This document shows, piece after piece, positions 1 through 7,722 of a stretch of 64,000 nt of DNA. Position numbers and translations under genes: made by a program. A model generated the notes under the pieces. That model did not search any database, was not told where the DNA came from, and saw only the letters and a program-made list of their open reading frames with translations. Source of the DNA: Limivicinus sp963617275 (GTDB taxonomy: Bacteria; Bacillota; Clostridia; Oscillospirales; Oscillospiraceae); NCBI GenBank assembly GCA_963617275.1, contig CAVENX010000003.1:1-64000 (forward strand), given 5' to 3'. How positions within the stretch are numbered: the stretch's first letter is position 1; every line of letters starts with the position of its first letter.

Positions 1-84
1 CTGGTGCTTATTTTGCTTAAGCTTTTTCTTACATTGTTCAATTTTCAAGGTACATATTTGGTTTCGCTCTCACTTGGTGAAAGC
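1..84 (-). other. Leader region, probably of an rRNA operon outside the window
   Basis: Downstream of the perfect promoter, the minus strand carries TACCTTGAAAATTGAACA near 52-35. This kind of box is characteristic of Firmicutes rRNA leaders and 16S-23S spacers, where it contributes to antitermination and processing. No mature rRNA sequence is seen inside the window, so the rRNA itself is inferred. Confidence 0.5.
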
Positions 85-90
85 TTACTT

Positions 91-119
91 ATTATATCTT
101 GGAAAGTCAGTGTTGTCAA
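91..119 (-). promoter_or_regulatory. Consensus sigma-A promoter reading left
   Basis: On the minus strand there is TTGACA (119-114), a 17-base spacer, and TATAAT (96-91). Both hexamers match the consensus exactly, which is typical of rRNA promoters. Transcription would start near position 84 and leave the window on its left side. Confidence 0.8.
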
Positions 120-258
120 GAGTTTTTTTCGATTTTTCCAAATCTTTTTCTCTTTTCAGCCTTTATTTCCGGCTCTCTTTCGAGTGCTTGTGTAATATAC
201 CACCTGCGTTCTCTTTTGTCAACAGTTTTTTACCGTTTTTTTCTTTTTCCGATAATTT

Positions 259-465
259 TTATTTTACCCCTGCCGTCCTGCGTGCTGAAAGATACAGCGC
301 GGCAGCTGCAAAGATAAACAGCAGCAGTCTGCCCGACAGTGAAAACGCATAAAACAGTGCGTTTCCCGCAAGTATTGCCCAATTCCCGACATTTTTCGGA
401 GAAATACAATATATAAGCAAGAAAATGCCTGCAAACACAAACAGCTCAAACGATGTTGCTGTCAT
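259..465 (-). CDS. Short membrane protein resembling the N-terminus of MBOAT acyltransferases
   Basis: 68 residues with two hydrophobic segments. The start at 465 is chosen because AAAGGAG lies five bases upstream, better than an in-frame ATG at 483. The pattern around FAGIFLLIYCISPKNVGNW followed by LLxGNALFYAFS resembles the first ~60 residues of MBOAT-family proteins such as AlgI and DltB, which are normally above 400 residues. It therefore looks like a truncated remnant, although a free-standing small membrane protein is possible. It sits downstream of the zinc-ribbon gene on the same strand. Function unknown. Confidence 0.5.
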   Translation of the reverse strand: MTATSFELFVFAGIFLLIYCISPKNVGNWAILAGNALFYAFSLSGRLLLFIFAAAALYLSARRTAGVK

Positions 466-519
466 TTCAGCTCCTTTGTTCATGTGTAATGCCGATTCGG
501 CAGCCGAAAAGGAGCCATG

Positions 520-1158
520 TTATTTTTTGTCTCCTATCGTGCCTATGTACGGCAAAGGCTCCTCTCTGCCGTTTGCCGCGTTCATGATTCCTTTCACAAG
601 CAGGTACAGCCTTGAAAGCTGCACAAGCGCGCCTACGACCGGCGCCCATGTGATCGCATCGCATATCAGGCCGTAGATAAACAGCCTCAAGCCCTGTTTT
701 GCATGGAAATTTGCCGTGCGGTCCTCCGGCTTAAAGAGCATCGGTATAAGGAAAAGAGCGCTGAAATACGACAGGATAGACAGCAGCTTGGTATTCGATG
801 TTTTTGACGCATTATACACGGCGCCGCTACGCACCGATGACGCGTCTCCGGAGGCGGCAGTGTCGGTATAGCTCTGCCATTGCCCGCTCTCGCGCTCCTT
901 CTCCCGGCGCTGTTTTTCCTGCTCCGCCCACCTGCGGCTCTGTTCCTGCTGCTTTTTTCTCTGTTCATCCAGTTTCCTGCGCAGCTCCTCATTTGTAAAC
1001 GAATAGTATTTCCCCGTATCCTCAGAAGCGGAGCGAGTTGCCGCGGCCTGTGCTGCCTGTGCCGCCTTGGCCGCCTCTTCTTCACTGTCAAAGCCGCATG
1101 CAAGGCATTTTTTCTGTCCGTCGGGTATATAAGCGCCGCATTTATCACAATAAGCCAT
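520..1158 (-). CDS. Zinc-ribbon membrane protein (DUF4870/Tic20-like C-terminus)
   Basis: 212 residues. The start at 1158 has GGAGG five bases upstream, while the longer frame from 1179 begins without a site. Residues 4-21 hold a zinc ribbon (CDKCG, then CLACGF). A charged, Gln/Glu/Arg-rich segment predicted as helical or coiled follows at about 55-95. The C-terminal 90 residues are hydrophobic with an FHAKQGL motif, as in DUF4870/Tic20-like small membrane proteins. This suggests a membrane-anchored protein with a cytoplasmic zinc ribbon. Function unknown. Confidence 0.75.
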   Translation of the reverse strand: MAYCDKCGAYIPDGQKKCLACGFDSEEEAAKAAQAAQAAATRSASEDTGKYYSFTNEELRRKLDEQRKKQQEQSRRWAEQEKQRREKERESGQWQSYTDTAASGDASSVRSGAVYNASKTSNTKLLSILSYFSALFLIPMLFKPEDRTANFHAKQGLRLFIYGLICDAITWAPVVGALVQLSRLYLLVKGIMNAANGREEPLPYIGTIGDKK

Positions 1159-1223
1159 ACAAGCCTCCATAAAGTACATTTAATCAGTTTATTATATATC
1201 AGAAGCTTTAGCTTTTCAACATT

Positions 1224-1928
1224 TTATGCGCAGAAAATATGCTCGCCTATGGTGACGATAACGGGTCTTGACCATATCCACGCGCTCGTCGCGGTATTCG
1301 GATTGAAGTAATATATCGCTCCGCCGCTGGGATCCCAGCCGTTCAGCGCATCTTTGGCTGCACGGTATGCACTTTCGGATACAGGCTCGTTGAATTGCCC
1401 GTCGGCTATGCAGGTAAACGCCTCCGGCTGATAGATCACGCCTGCTATCGTATTCGGGAAAGATGAATGACGCACACGGTTGAGCACCACGGCGCCCACA
1501 GCCACCTGCCCCGTATATGATTCACCTCTTGCCTCGGCGGAAATTAGCCGCGCAAGAAGATCTACGTCCCCGTTTCCGCCGCCTCCGCCACCGTTGCCGT
1601 CAGACGAGGAAGCGCCGGTATTTATGCCGAGAGCGGCAAGCGTGGCGCTGCCCGCTTGTCCGTCGGCGGTCAGGCCGTTTTTCTGCTGAAAGTATTTGAC
1701 CGCTTTTTCCGTACGGCTGCCGTAAACGCCGTCAATAGAGCCCGAATAGTAACCCCACGCCTGCAATCTCGTCTGTATTTCACGGACGACCGCTCCGCTT
1801 GAACCGCGTTTATACAGCTCCGCAGACGCATATTGTGCAAGTGCGATAATGAACACGTTTACGGTTATTATCAGCGCTATCGCAAGAATCAGCTTTTTTC
1901 TCTGTTTACTGATCGAAAACACCCCCAC
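1224..1928 (-). CDS. sleB: Spore cortex-lytic enzyme SleB-type hydrolase
   Basis: 234 residues. An N-terminal hydrophobic signal/anchor (about 12-35) is followed by a peptidoglycan-binding domain 1 (about 40-100, GSSGAVVREIQTRLQ and YGSRTEKAV), a Gly/Ser linker, and a cell-wall hydrolase 2 domain (about 125-234) with LLARLISAEARGE and VGAVVLNRV. This is the SleB/CwlJ family, which cleaves spore cortex muropeptides during germination, so the organism is probably a spore former. The start is GTG, with no strong ribosome site; it lies inside a hairpin that looks like the terminator of thrS upstream. The enzyme acts outside the membrane. Confidence 0.85.
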   Translation of the reverse strand: MGVFSISKQRKKLILAIALIITVNVFIIALAQYASAELYKRGSSGAVVREIQTRLQAWGYYSGSIDGVYGSRTEKAVKYFQQKNGLTADGQAGSATLAALGINTGASSSDGNGGGGGGNGDVDLLARLISAEARGESYTGQVAVGAVVLNRVRHSSFPNTIAGVIYQPEAFTCIADGQFNEPVSESAYRAAKDALNGWDPSGGAIYYFNPNTATSAWIWSRPVIVTIGEHIFCA

Positions 1929-1955
1929 AAGCTTTTTAGATAGCTTGTGAGGGTG
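1911..1955 (-). terminator. Hairpin after thrS that overlaps the sleB start
   Basis: Arms at 1942-1955 and 1920-1933 pair at 13 of 14 positions and are followed on the minus strand by TTTTC. It lies just past the thrS stop and covers the GTG start of sleB, so it may terminate thrS transcription, hide the sleB start, or both. Confidence 0.6.
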
Positions 1956-1974
1956 CGTGATAAATTATTCAGAT

Positions 1975-3729
1975 TTAATCTCTTGTCTTGTTTTCGATTT
2001 CCGAAAGAATTTTTGCTTCAAACGCTGCGTAATCCATAGCGCCGAGGTCTACGCCGCCGCGTGTGCGCACCGCAACCGTGCCCGCTTCCTTTTCCTTGTC
2101 GCCAACGACAAGCATATAAGGAATCTTCTGGAGCTGCGCTTCGCGGATCTTATAACCGATTTTTTCATTTCTGAGGTCAGTTTCGCAGCGGACGCCGACT
2201 TTGTCGAGCTTCGCCTTGATCTCTTCCGCATAATCATTGCAGCGGTCGGTGATAGGCATGATTTTGCACTGCACAGGAGACAGCCATACCGGAAACGCCC
2301 CCGCAAAATGCTCAGTGATAACACCGATGAAGCGTTCAATGGAACCGAATACAACGCGGTGGATCATAACAGGGGTATGTTTCTCGCCGTCCGCGCCGAT
2401 ATATTCAAGATTGAAGCGGCCGGGAAGCTGGTAGTCAAGCTGGATAGTGCCGCACTGCCACGTGCGTCCGAGGGAGTCCTGAATATGATAGTCAAGCTTG
2501 GGGCCGTAGAACGCGCCGTCGCCGGGATTTACCTTGTATGTCTTGCCGATGCCGGTAATGGCGTCCGCAAGGGCATTCTCCGCCTTCTCCCAATCCTCAC
2601 GTGTGCCGACATGGTCTTCGGGCATGGTGGACAGCTCAATGGTATAGGGCAGGCCAAACATGGAATAGACCTCATCGAAAAGCTGTGCAATGCGCACAAC
2701 CTCGTTGGTTATCTGATCCTGCGCAAGGAGGATATGCGCGTCATCCTGGGTGAACGCACGGACGCGGAACATCCCGTGCAGTGCACCTGACAGCTCATGG
2801 CGGTGGACATTGCCAAGCTCACCGTAGCGCAGAGGCAGATCGCGGTAGGAATGAGGCTCAAGCTCGTAAACAAGGATCGAGCCGGGGCAGTTCATAGGCT
2901 TTATTGCAAAATCCTCGCCGTCGATAACGGTGGTGTACATATTGTCCTTGTAGTGATCCCAATGACCGGAAGTCTCCCACAGAGTGCGGCGCATGATCTG
3001 CGGAGTCTGGATCTCGACATAATCCCACTTCTTGTGAACCTGACGCCAATAGTCGATAAGGGTATTTTTCAGAACCATTCCCTTGGGAAGATAGAACGGG
3101 AAGCCGGGAGCTTCATCGCGGAACGCGAACAGGCCGAGTTCTCTGCCCAGCTTGCGGTGGTCGCGGCGCTTTGCCTCCTCAATACGGGCAAGATACTCGT
3201 CAAGCTCGTCCTTCTTGGGAAATGCAATGCCGTAAATGCGCTGGAGCGTCTGACGGCTGCTGTCGCCTCTCCAATAGGCGGCGTTGCAGGCAGTGAGCTT
3301 GATAGCGTTGCCCTTGATGCGGCCGGTAGAATCGAGATGCGGGCCGGCGCAGAGATCGGTAAACTCGCCCTGCTTGTAGAAGCTGATAGCGGCATCTTCG
3401 GGCAGATCGTTGATGAGCTCCACCTTGTAAGGCTCATTGCGCTCCTCCATGAATTTTATCGCTTCCTCACGCGGCAACTCAAAGCGCTCAAGTTTGAGCT
3501 TTTCCTTGCATATTTTTCGCATCTCACCCTCGATTTTCTCAAGTATCTCGGGAGTGAACGGAAAAGGAGAATCCATATCATAATAGAAACCGTTGTCGAT
3601 TGAGGGGCCGATGGCCAACTTCACTTCAGGATAAAGGCGCTTCACCGCCTGCGCCAGAACGTGTGAGCAGGTGTGCCAATAGGTCTTGCGATATTCTTCG
3701 TTTTCAAAGGTATACTTATTCTCGTCCAT
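1975..3729 (-). CDS. thrS: Threonyl-tRNA synthetase, form lacking TGS domain
   Basis: 584 residues; full-length enzymes are around 640 because of an N-terminal TGS domain that is absent here. The protein starts directly in the editing domain, with HTCSH near residue 20 and DLCAGPH near 157 supplying metal/editing residues. The class II catalytic core follows, with motif 2 around FRVRAFTQDDAH and the anticodon-binding domain at the C-terminus (about 480-584). It charges tRNA-Thr with threonine in the cytoplasm. An upstream T-box leader indicates induction by uncharged tRNA-Thr. A ribosome site (GGAGG) precedes the ATG. Confidence 0.95.
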   Translation of the reverse strand: MDENKYTFENEEYRKTYWHTCSHVLAQAVKRLYPEVKLAIGPSIDNGFYYDMDSPFPFTPEILEKIEGEMRKICKEKLKLERFELPREEAIKFMEERNEPYKVELINDLPEDAAISFYKQGEFTDLCAGPHLDSTGRIKGNAIKLTACNAAYWRGDSSRQTLQRIYGIAFPKKDELDEYLARIEEAKRRDHRKLGRELGLFAFRDEAPGFPFYLPKGMVLKNTLIDYWRQVHKKWDYVEIQTPQIMRRTLWETSGHWDHYKDNMYTTVIDGEDFAIKPMNCPGSILVYELEPHSYRDLPLRYGELGNVHRHELSGALHGMFRVRAFTQDDAHILLAQDQITNEVVRIAQLFDEVYSMFGLPYTIELSTMPEDHVGTREDWEKAENALADAITGIGKTYKVNPGDGAFYGPKLDYHIQDSLGRTWQCGTIQLDYQLPGRFNLEYIGADGEKHTPVMIHRVVFGSIERFIGVITEHFAGAFPVWLSPVQCKIMPITDRCNDYAEEIKAKLDKVGVRCETDLRNEKIGYKIREAQLQKIPYMLVVGDKEKEAGTVAVRTRGGVDLGAMDYAAFEAKILSEIENKTRD

Positions 3730-3795
3730 ATTATCCTCCTATATATAAATAAGAATATGCAATTAATTTACAGAGCCGCCCAAGTTCTGCACCAT

Positions 3796-4015
3796 GATAA
3801 TAAAAGCACCCTCGCGCATAGCAAGGGTGCTTGAAATCAACACGGTTCCACCTTGGGTTTAACTCATAACGCGGTAACGGGCGTTGTTCGGGAGGCCATT
3901 TCCGATCTCCGGCTCGGGAGCGGTCACACATCCGTCCGACCGGCACGGCTCACAGCATACACCGCGCTCTCTGAACGGTCATTTGCAGATGGTGTTCTCC
4001 GTCAAAGCTTTTTAC
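3796..4015 (-). promoter_or_regulatory. T-box riboswitch of thrS
   Basis: The minus strand at 3854-3841 reads AAGGTGGAACCGTG, the conserved T-box antiterminator sequence. It is followed by a terminator hairpin (arms 3832-3824 and 3812-3804) and TTTTATTAT. Upstream lies about 150 nt of structured leader. A possible specifier codon ACC (Thr) reads at 3924-3922, but its place in the specifier loop is an inference. Uncharged tRNA-Thr would stabilise the antiterminator and let thrS be transcribed. Confidence 0.9.
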
Positions 4016-4021
4016 GGGGTA

Positions 4022-4050
4022 ATAATAACATCGTGCGCAGGGTATGTCAA
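4022..4050 (-). promoter_or_regulatory. Promoter of the thrS T-box transcript
   Basis: Minus strand TTGACA (4050-4045), 17-base spacer, TATTAT (4027-4022). It places the transcript start near 4015, at the beginning of the T-box leader. Confidence 0.75.
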
Positions 4051-4162
4051 TTATTTTATGCAAAATCTGTGTCGGAATACCCTTGAAAGCGATTTTTACC
4101 GTATGTGCAGTTTCACCAATTCGGCGCAATCGTTTTTGTTGAAGTTCACACAGCGCAATTTG

Positions 4163-4224
4163 TTGCATTTTCTGCGTAAATGCAGTATACTTGATATAGT
4201 TCTTTATACCATACTAAGAACTAT
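4163..4224 (+). promoter_or_regulatory. Promoter with an operator-like inverted repeat for the orphan gene
   Basis: TTGCAT (4163-4168), 17 bases, TATACT (4186-4191). Starting at the expected transcript start is a 9-base inverted repeat, ATAGTTCTT (4196-4204) and AAGAACTAT (4216-4224), with an 11-base centre. It could be an operator or an RNA hairpin. Divergent from the thrS promoter. Confidence 0.5.
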
Positions 4225-4317
4225 CACGGAACTGCAACTTGATTTCCCTCCTTGGCTTTGCAGCTACAATGTGTGACAACAAAGTCACGGTTGAAAGAAC
4301 CCCGGAAGGAGAAAAAG

Positions 4318-4716
4318 ATGACCGACAAAATGGATGAAACAATCCGCGAACTCTGCCCCGGCTACACAAGCATCAGACGCCTGCTCCGCAAGCTTAATTA
4401 TGATTACCTCTCGATCATAGATCACTGGGAGTCTCGCATTGGAGAGGCTGTCCCTTTGGGAGATCTCTACGGCGGCAATGCCAATCTCACCATTGAAGAC
4501 GCTGCCGAAGCGGCTTACTTTGAGCTGGTCAAGACCGCCAAGGAGCTTTACTTCTCTCGGCTGAACCGCGACACGGCGTTGACGATTGCGAACTCCCTCG
4601 CCAGCGGTACACTCAAGCTGGCTGTGGATCTCGAGTACAACAGCTGCACTTTTGCCGCCGCTTGGCACGATCTTCACCCCGACGAGGAGAAGATTCGCGC
4701 CAATCGCAGGTTTTAG
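4318..4716 (+). CDS. Hypothetical protein, 132 residues
   Basis: Not recognised. The ATG at 4318 has GGAAGGAG six bases upstream; an earlier in-frame ATG at 4252 has no site. The protein is acidic to neutral and probably all-helical, without signal peptide or membrane segment; notable words are YDYLSIIDHWESRIGEAVPLG and FAAAWHDLHPDEE. It has its own promoter, an operator-like inverted repeat and a strong terminator, and lies alone between thrS and the nucleoside cluster, bracketed by 19-base repeats. A cytoplasmic accessory or regulatory role is possible, but nothing in the sequence fixes it. Confidence 0.7.
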   Translation: MTDKMDETIRELCPGYTSIRRLLRKLNYDYLSIIDHWESRIGEAVPLGDLYGGNANLTIEDAAEAAYFELVKTAKELYFSRLNRDTALTIANSLASGTLKLAVDLEYNSCTFAAAWHDLHPDEEKIRANRRF

Positions 4717-4736
4717 TTTTGATATAGACACGTGGA

Positions 4737-4773
4737 AAAACGAGCACTGGCCTTATCCGGTGCTCGTTTTTAG
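4737..4773 (+). terminator. Terminator of the orphan gene
   Basis: AAAACGAGCAC and GTGCTCGTTTT arms around a short loop, followed by further T residues. The symmetric A and T tracts allow it to work on both strands. Confidence 0.8.
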
Positions 4774-4865
4774 TCCTCGGTATACTTTGTCTTTAAAATC
4801 AATTATACCATACCAAGAGCTGGCGAATGCCGCGGCAAAGCCTATCTGACAAATGCGTTTTATCA

Positions 4866-4897
4866 AAAACGGCACACCGAAAGTTCGGTGTGCCGTT
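4866..4897 (-). terminator. Terminator of the BMP-family gene
   Basis: On the minus strand AACGGCACACCGAA pairs across CTTT with CGGTGTGCCGTT and is followed by TTTGAT. It sits 17 bases past the stop at 4914. Confidence 0.85.
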
Positions 4898-4913
4898 GGG
4901 TTTGCGTTTCAGA

Positions 4914-6014
4914 TTACTCGATCACGTTGAGAGTAAGAGAATCGGTGGAAGCGAGGTTCTCGTAGTTGTCGTCGATTTCGATGGTGCCATCAACGATACC
5001 CTTGAGCATTTCCTGATACTCTTCAACAGTCCAGCCCTCGAGGGACCAGGTGTCAACAGGCAGGCCGACTGCATCTTCGGCTGCACCCAGAGAGGTTGCT
5101 ACGCCGCCGATTTCGTCCCAAGTGCCGTCATAAGCCTTGGTGAGTGCCCAGACAACGGAGCTGCTGAGGCCCTTCATTGCGGAGGTAATAACGGTATCGG
5201 ACTCGCTGGACTGGTCAACGTCAACACCGATGACTGCACCGTCATTTGCGGAAGCGGCAGCAGCAACGGACTGGAACATGGAACCGCCGCAGCAGAATAT
5301 AGCCTCAACGCCGGATTCATACCAGCCGCTGGCCATGGTCTGAAGTTCAGGAGAAGCGGAGAAAGAGGAGCCGTAGAGCCAAGAGTAGTTCATGGTAACG
5401 GTCTTGCCCATCTCGGCAGCAGCCGCAGATGCGCCCTGAACAAAGCCGTAGCCGTATCTGCAGCATGCGGGATTGTCTCCGCCGCCGCCGCCGCAGAAGC
5501 CAAGGGACTCATAGCCTTCCTTAACGGTTGCGTAGCCTGCGAGGTAGCCGCACTGCTCTTCCTTGAAAGCAATGCCTGCGATGTTGTCAAGGCCGTCAAA
5601 TGCCCAGCCGTCAACAAAGATGAACTTCACTTCGGGGTAAGCGGCAGCAGCCTGTGCAAGAGCGTTGCCCTGCATGAAGCCTGCGCATACGATGACTTTT
5701 GCGCCGTTGTCGGCAGCGGCCTTCATAGCGTCAAAACGGTCGTCGTCGGTAGCCTTATCGCCGTTTGCGGGCTGATAGTACTTGTAGCTCAGACCATTGG
5801 CGTCTGCATACAGCTTAACGCCGTCGAATGTGCCCTGGTTAAAGGACTTGTCCTTGAGCTGGCCAACGTCGGTGATGAAAGCAACTTCATACTTTCCGTC
5901 AGCAGAGGTCATTTCGTCCGCGATGGCATCAGCGGCTTCGTCTGCGGAAGCAGAGACAGCGCACATAGCAAATACCATGCAGAGTGCGAGAATCATTGCA
6001 AGAAACTTCTTCAT
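4914..6014 (-). CDS. BMP/PnrA-family nucleoside-binding protein
   Basis: 366 residues. An N-terminal signal peptide (1-25) ends in VSASA; the cysteine at about 18 is not in a good lipobox, so it may be secreted rather than lipid-anchored. The mature domain opens with VAFITDVGQLKDKSFNQG, the hallmark of the basic membrane protein (PnrA/TmpC) family, which binds purine nucleosides for an ABC importer. The usual ATPase and permease genes are not adjacent. deoD lies immediately upstream on the same strand under its own promoter, and udk-tdk follow it, which supports nucleoside salvage. RBS GGAGGAAAAATC precedes ATG. Confidence 0.88.
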   Translation of the reverse strand: MKKFLAMILALCMVFAMCAVSASADEAADAIADEMTSADGKYEVAFITDVGQLKDKSFNQGTFDGVKLYADANGLSYKYYQPANGDKATDDDRFDAMKAAADNGAKVIVCAGFMQGNALAQAAAAYPEVKFIFVDGWAFDGLDNIAGIAFKEEQCGYLAGYATVKEGYESLGFCGGGGGDNPACCRYGYGFVQGASAAAAEMGKTVTMNYSWLYGSSFSASPELQTMASGWYESGVEAIFCCGGSMFQSVAAAASANDGAVIGVDVDQSSESDTVITSAMKGLSSSVVWALTKAYDGTWDEIGGVATSLGAAEDAVGLPVDTWSLEGWTVEEYQEMLKGIVDGTIEIDDNYENLASTDSLTLNVIE

Positions 6015-6064
6015 GATTTTTCCTCCAGATATTTTGTTTGTCTGTACGTTTTCGTACTGCTTGG

Positions 6065-6093
6065 ATTATAGCAGAGTATTCTATCATAATCAA
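6065..6093 (-). promoter_or_regulatory. Promoter of the BMP-family gene
   Basis: Minus strand TTGATT (6093-6088), 17-base spacer, TATAAT (6070-6065), about 50 bases before the start codon. Confidence 0.75.
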
Positions 6094-6190
6094 GCAGTAA
6101 TTATCAATAAATTGTGAAAATACGCCGTAATCAAGTCAACAAAGTTACGTAAACTATTCCTCAGTTCCCTCCGCATTCCCCGCTCTGCGG

Positions 6191-6919
6191 TTATTTTTTT
6201 GCCATCGCCGCAGCCGTATCAAGCGCAATTTCCATCATTTGCCCGAAAGACAGCATCCTTTCATCGGCTGTAAGCGCCTCGCCGGTATAGATATGATCGG
6301 AAATTGTGCACATGCACAGCGCTCTCTTTTTATGATATGCCGCGTTCGCATACAGCGCAGCCGCCTCCATTTCTATCGCCATAACGTTCATGCTGCGCCA
6401 TTTGTTGTTGGCCTCCGGGTCGATATGATAAAAGTTGTCCTCGGAGAGGATGTTGCCGACCTTGGGGTCGATCCCGTGTTCTCTCGCCGCGCTTATCGCG
6501 GTGGACAGCAGCTCATAGTCGGCTATCGGAGCAAAACGGCCGGGAAGACCGAACGCGTCTATATAGCTCGATGTGGTGCAGGCGCCCTGTCCGAAAACTA
6601 TATCCATGAGCTTCACATCGTCCTGAATAGCGCCGGCGGAACCGACGCGGATGATATTATCCACCTCATATGTTGTGAACAGCTCCCACGAATAAATGCC
6701 GATCGAGGGCATGCCCATGCCGGATGCCATAACCGTAACAGGTACGCCCTTCCAGCCGCCTGTGTAGCCCTGCACACCGCGGACGTTGTTCACAAGCACG
6801 GCGTCCTTAAGATATGTTTCGGCAATGTATTTCGAGCGCAGAGGGTCGCCCGGCATGAGAACGGTCTTTGCGATCTGCCCGATATAGGCGTTGTTATGCG
6901 GGGTTCTTTTTGGTTCCAT
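6191..6919 (-). CDS. deoD: Purine nucleoside phosphorylase, DeoD type
   Basis: 242 residues, usual length for the hexameric DeoD family. Recognisable stretches are VLMPGDPLRSKYIAETYL (phosphate site), the GMGMPSIGIYSWEL loop, VDNIIRVGSAGAI, and EMEAAALY, which holds the ribose-binding Met/Glu. It splits purine nucleosides with phosphate into base and ribose-1-phosphate in the cytoplasm. It lies upstream of the nucleoside-binding protein gene and is divergent from udk-tdk. RBS GGAGAGCTTACT precedes ATG. Confidence 0.95.
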   Translation of the reverse strand: MEPKRTPHNNAYIGQIAKTVLMPGDPLRSKYIAETYLKDAVLVNNVRGVQGYTGGWKGVPVTVMASGMGMPSIGIYSWELFTTYEVDNIIRVGSAGAIQDDVKLMDIVFGQGACTTSSYIDAFGLPGRFAPIADYELLSTAISAAREHGIDPKVGNILSEDNFYHIDPEANNKWRSMNVMAIEMEAAALYANAAYHKKRALCMCTISDHIYTGEALTADERMLSFGQMMEIALDTAAAMAKK

Positions 6920-7001
6920 AGTAAGCTCTCCTTTTCTTTTTGCGGTACGGCAAGGCCTGCGGCACCTGTATGTTATTCAAACATTATTTCTTATTTATTT
7001 C

Positions 7002-7030
7002 ATTATATTAAGAAAAAACGGAAAAGTCAA
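7002..7030 (-). promoter_or_regulatory. Promoter of deoD
   Basis: Minus strand TTGACT (7030-7025), 17 bases, TATAAT (7007-7002). Its -35 element abuts the -35 element of the divergent udk promoter with one base between them. The deoD leader is about 75 bases. Confidence 0.75.
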
Positions 7031-7031
7031 A

Positions 7032-7060
7032 TTGAAACGGGAAAGGAAGTGTGGTATGAT
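7032..7060 (+). promoter_or_regulatory. Promoter of udk-tdk
   Basis: TTGAAA (7032-7037), 17-base spacer, TATGAT (7055-7060), placed back to back with the deoD promoter. Confidence 0.7.
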
Positions 7061-7092
7061 GTAAAAGAAAGACAGAGAAGGAGCGGACAGAT

Positions 7093-7710
7093 ATGAGCGA
7101 TGTAATGGTAATCGGCATTGCCGGGGGTACCGGCAGCGGCAAGACCACTATCACAAAAAAGCTCGTCCAGCGTTTCGCGGGCGAAGTTTCGGTAATCAAT
7201 CACGACAACTACTACAAAGCGCACCACGATATGCCATATGAGCAGAGATGCAAGCTCAATTACGACCACCCGGACGCCTTTGACACCGACCGCCTGATAG
7301 GCGATCTGCGCAAGCTCAAGGCGGGGCAGAGCGTCGTATGTCCCGTATATGACTACTCCATTCACGACCGTTCGGCCAAGACCCTGCTCATAACCCCCGC
7401 AAAGGTCATAATAGTCGAGGGGATACTTATCTTCGCGGACAAGGCGCTGTGCGATGAAATGGACATAAAAATTTTTGTTGACGCCGACGCGGATGTGCGC
7501 ATCCTCCGCCGCATCACACGCGACGTGCGCGACAGAGGGCGCAGTCTTGAGAGCGTAGTGAACCAGTATCTTACGACCGTAAAGCCCATGCATGAGCAGT
7601 TCGTCGAGCCGAGCAAGCGCAATGCTGACATCATCATTCCCGAAGGCGGACACAACATCGTTGCGTTCGACATGGTTGTCGAGCGCGTGAAAGCGCACAT
7701 AAACAATTGA
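7093..7710 (+). CDS. udk: Uridine kinase
   Basis: 205 residues, standard length. A P-loop (GIAGGTGSGKTT, residues 8-19) opens the protein; NHDNYYKAHHDMPYEQR contributes the nucleoside-binding Asp and Tyr; later RRITRDVRDRGR is the typical lid region. It phosphorylates uridine and cytidine to UMP/CMP. Start ATG at 7093 with GAAGGAGCGG upstream. Followed 12 bases later by tdk, with a shared terminator at 8341, so the two are one salvage operon. Confidence 0.95.
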   Translation: MSDVMVIGIAGGTGSGKTTITKKLVQRFAGEVSVINHDNYYKAHHDMPYEQRCKLNYDHPDAFDTDRLIGDLRKLKAGQSVVCPVYDYSIHDRSAKTLLITPAKVIIVEGILIFADKALCDEMDIKIFVDADADVRILRRITRDVRDRGRSLESVVNQYLTTVKPMHEQFVEPSKRNADIIIPEGGHNIVAFDMVVERVKAHINN

Positions 7711-7722
7711 CAGAGGTAAAAA

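Larger units (their letters stand above)
4204..4821 (+). repeat. Pair of 19-base direct repeats bracketing the orphan gene
   Basis: TTATACCATACTAAGAACT at 4204-4222 and TTATACCATACCAAGAGCT at 4803-4821 match at 17 of 19 positions and lie on either side of the small gene at 4318. They could mark an inserted segment or two binding sites for one regulator. Confidence 0.5.

Noticed and set aside
520..1311. Several long open frames opposite the zinc-ribbon and sleB genes
   Set aside because: They are antisense shadows of clearly coding, family-assignable genes, with Arg/Pro/Ser-rich text and no start signals.
4827..6071. 414-codon open frame opposite the BMP-family gene
   Set aside because: Antisense shadow created by strong codon bias of a highly expressed binding protein.
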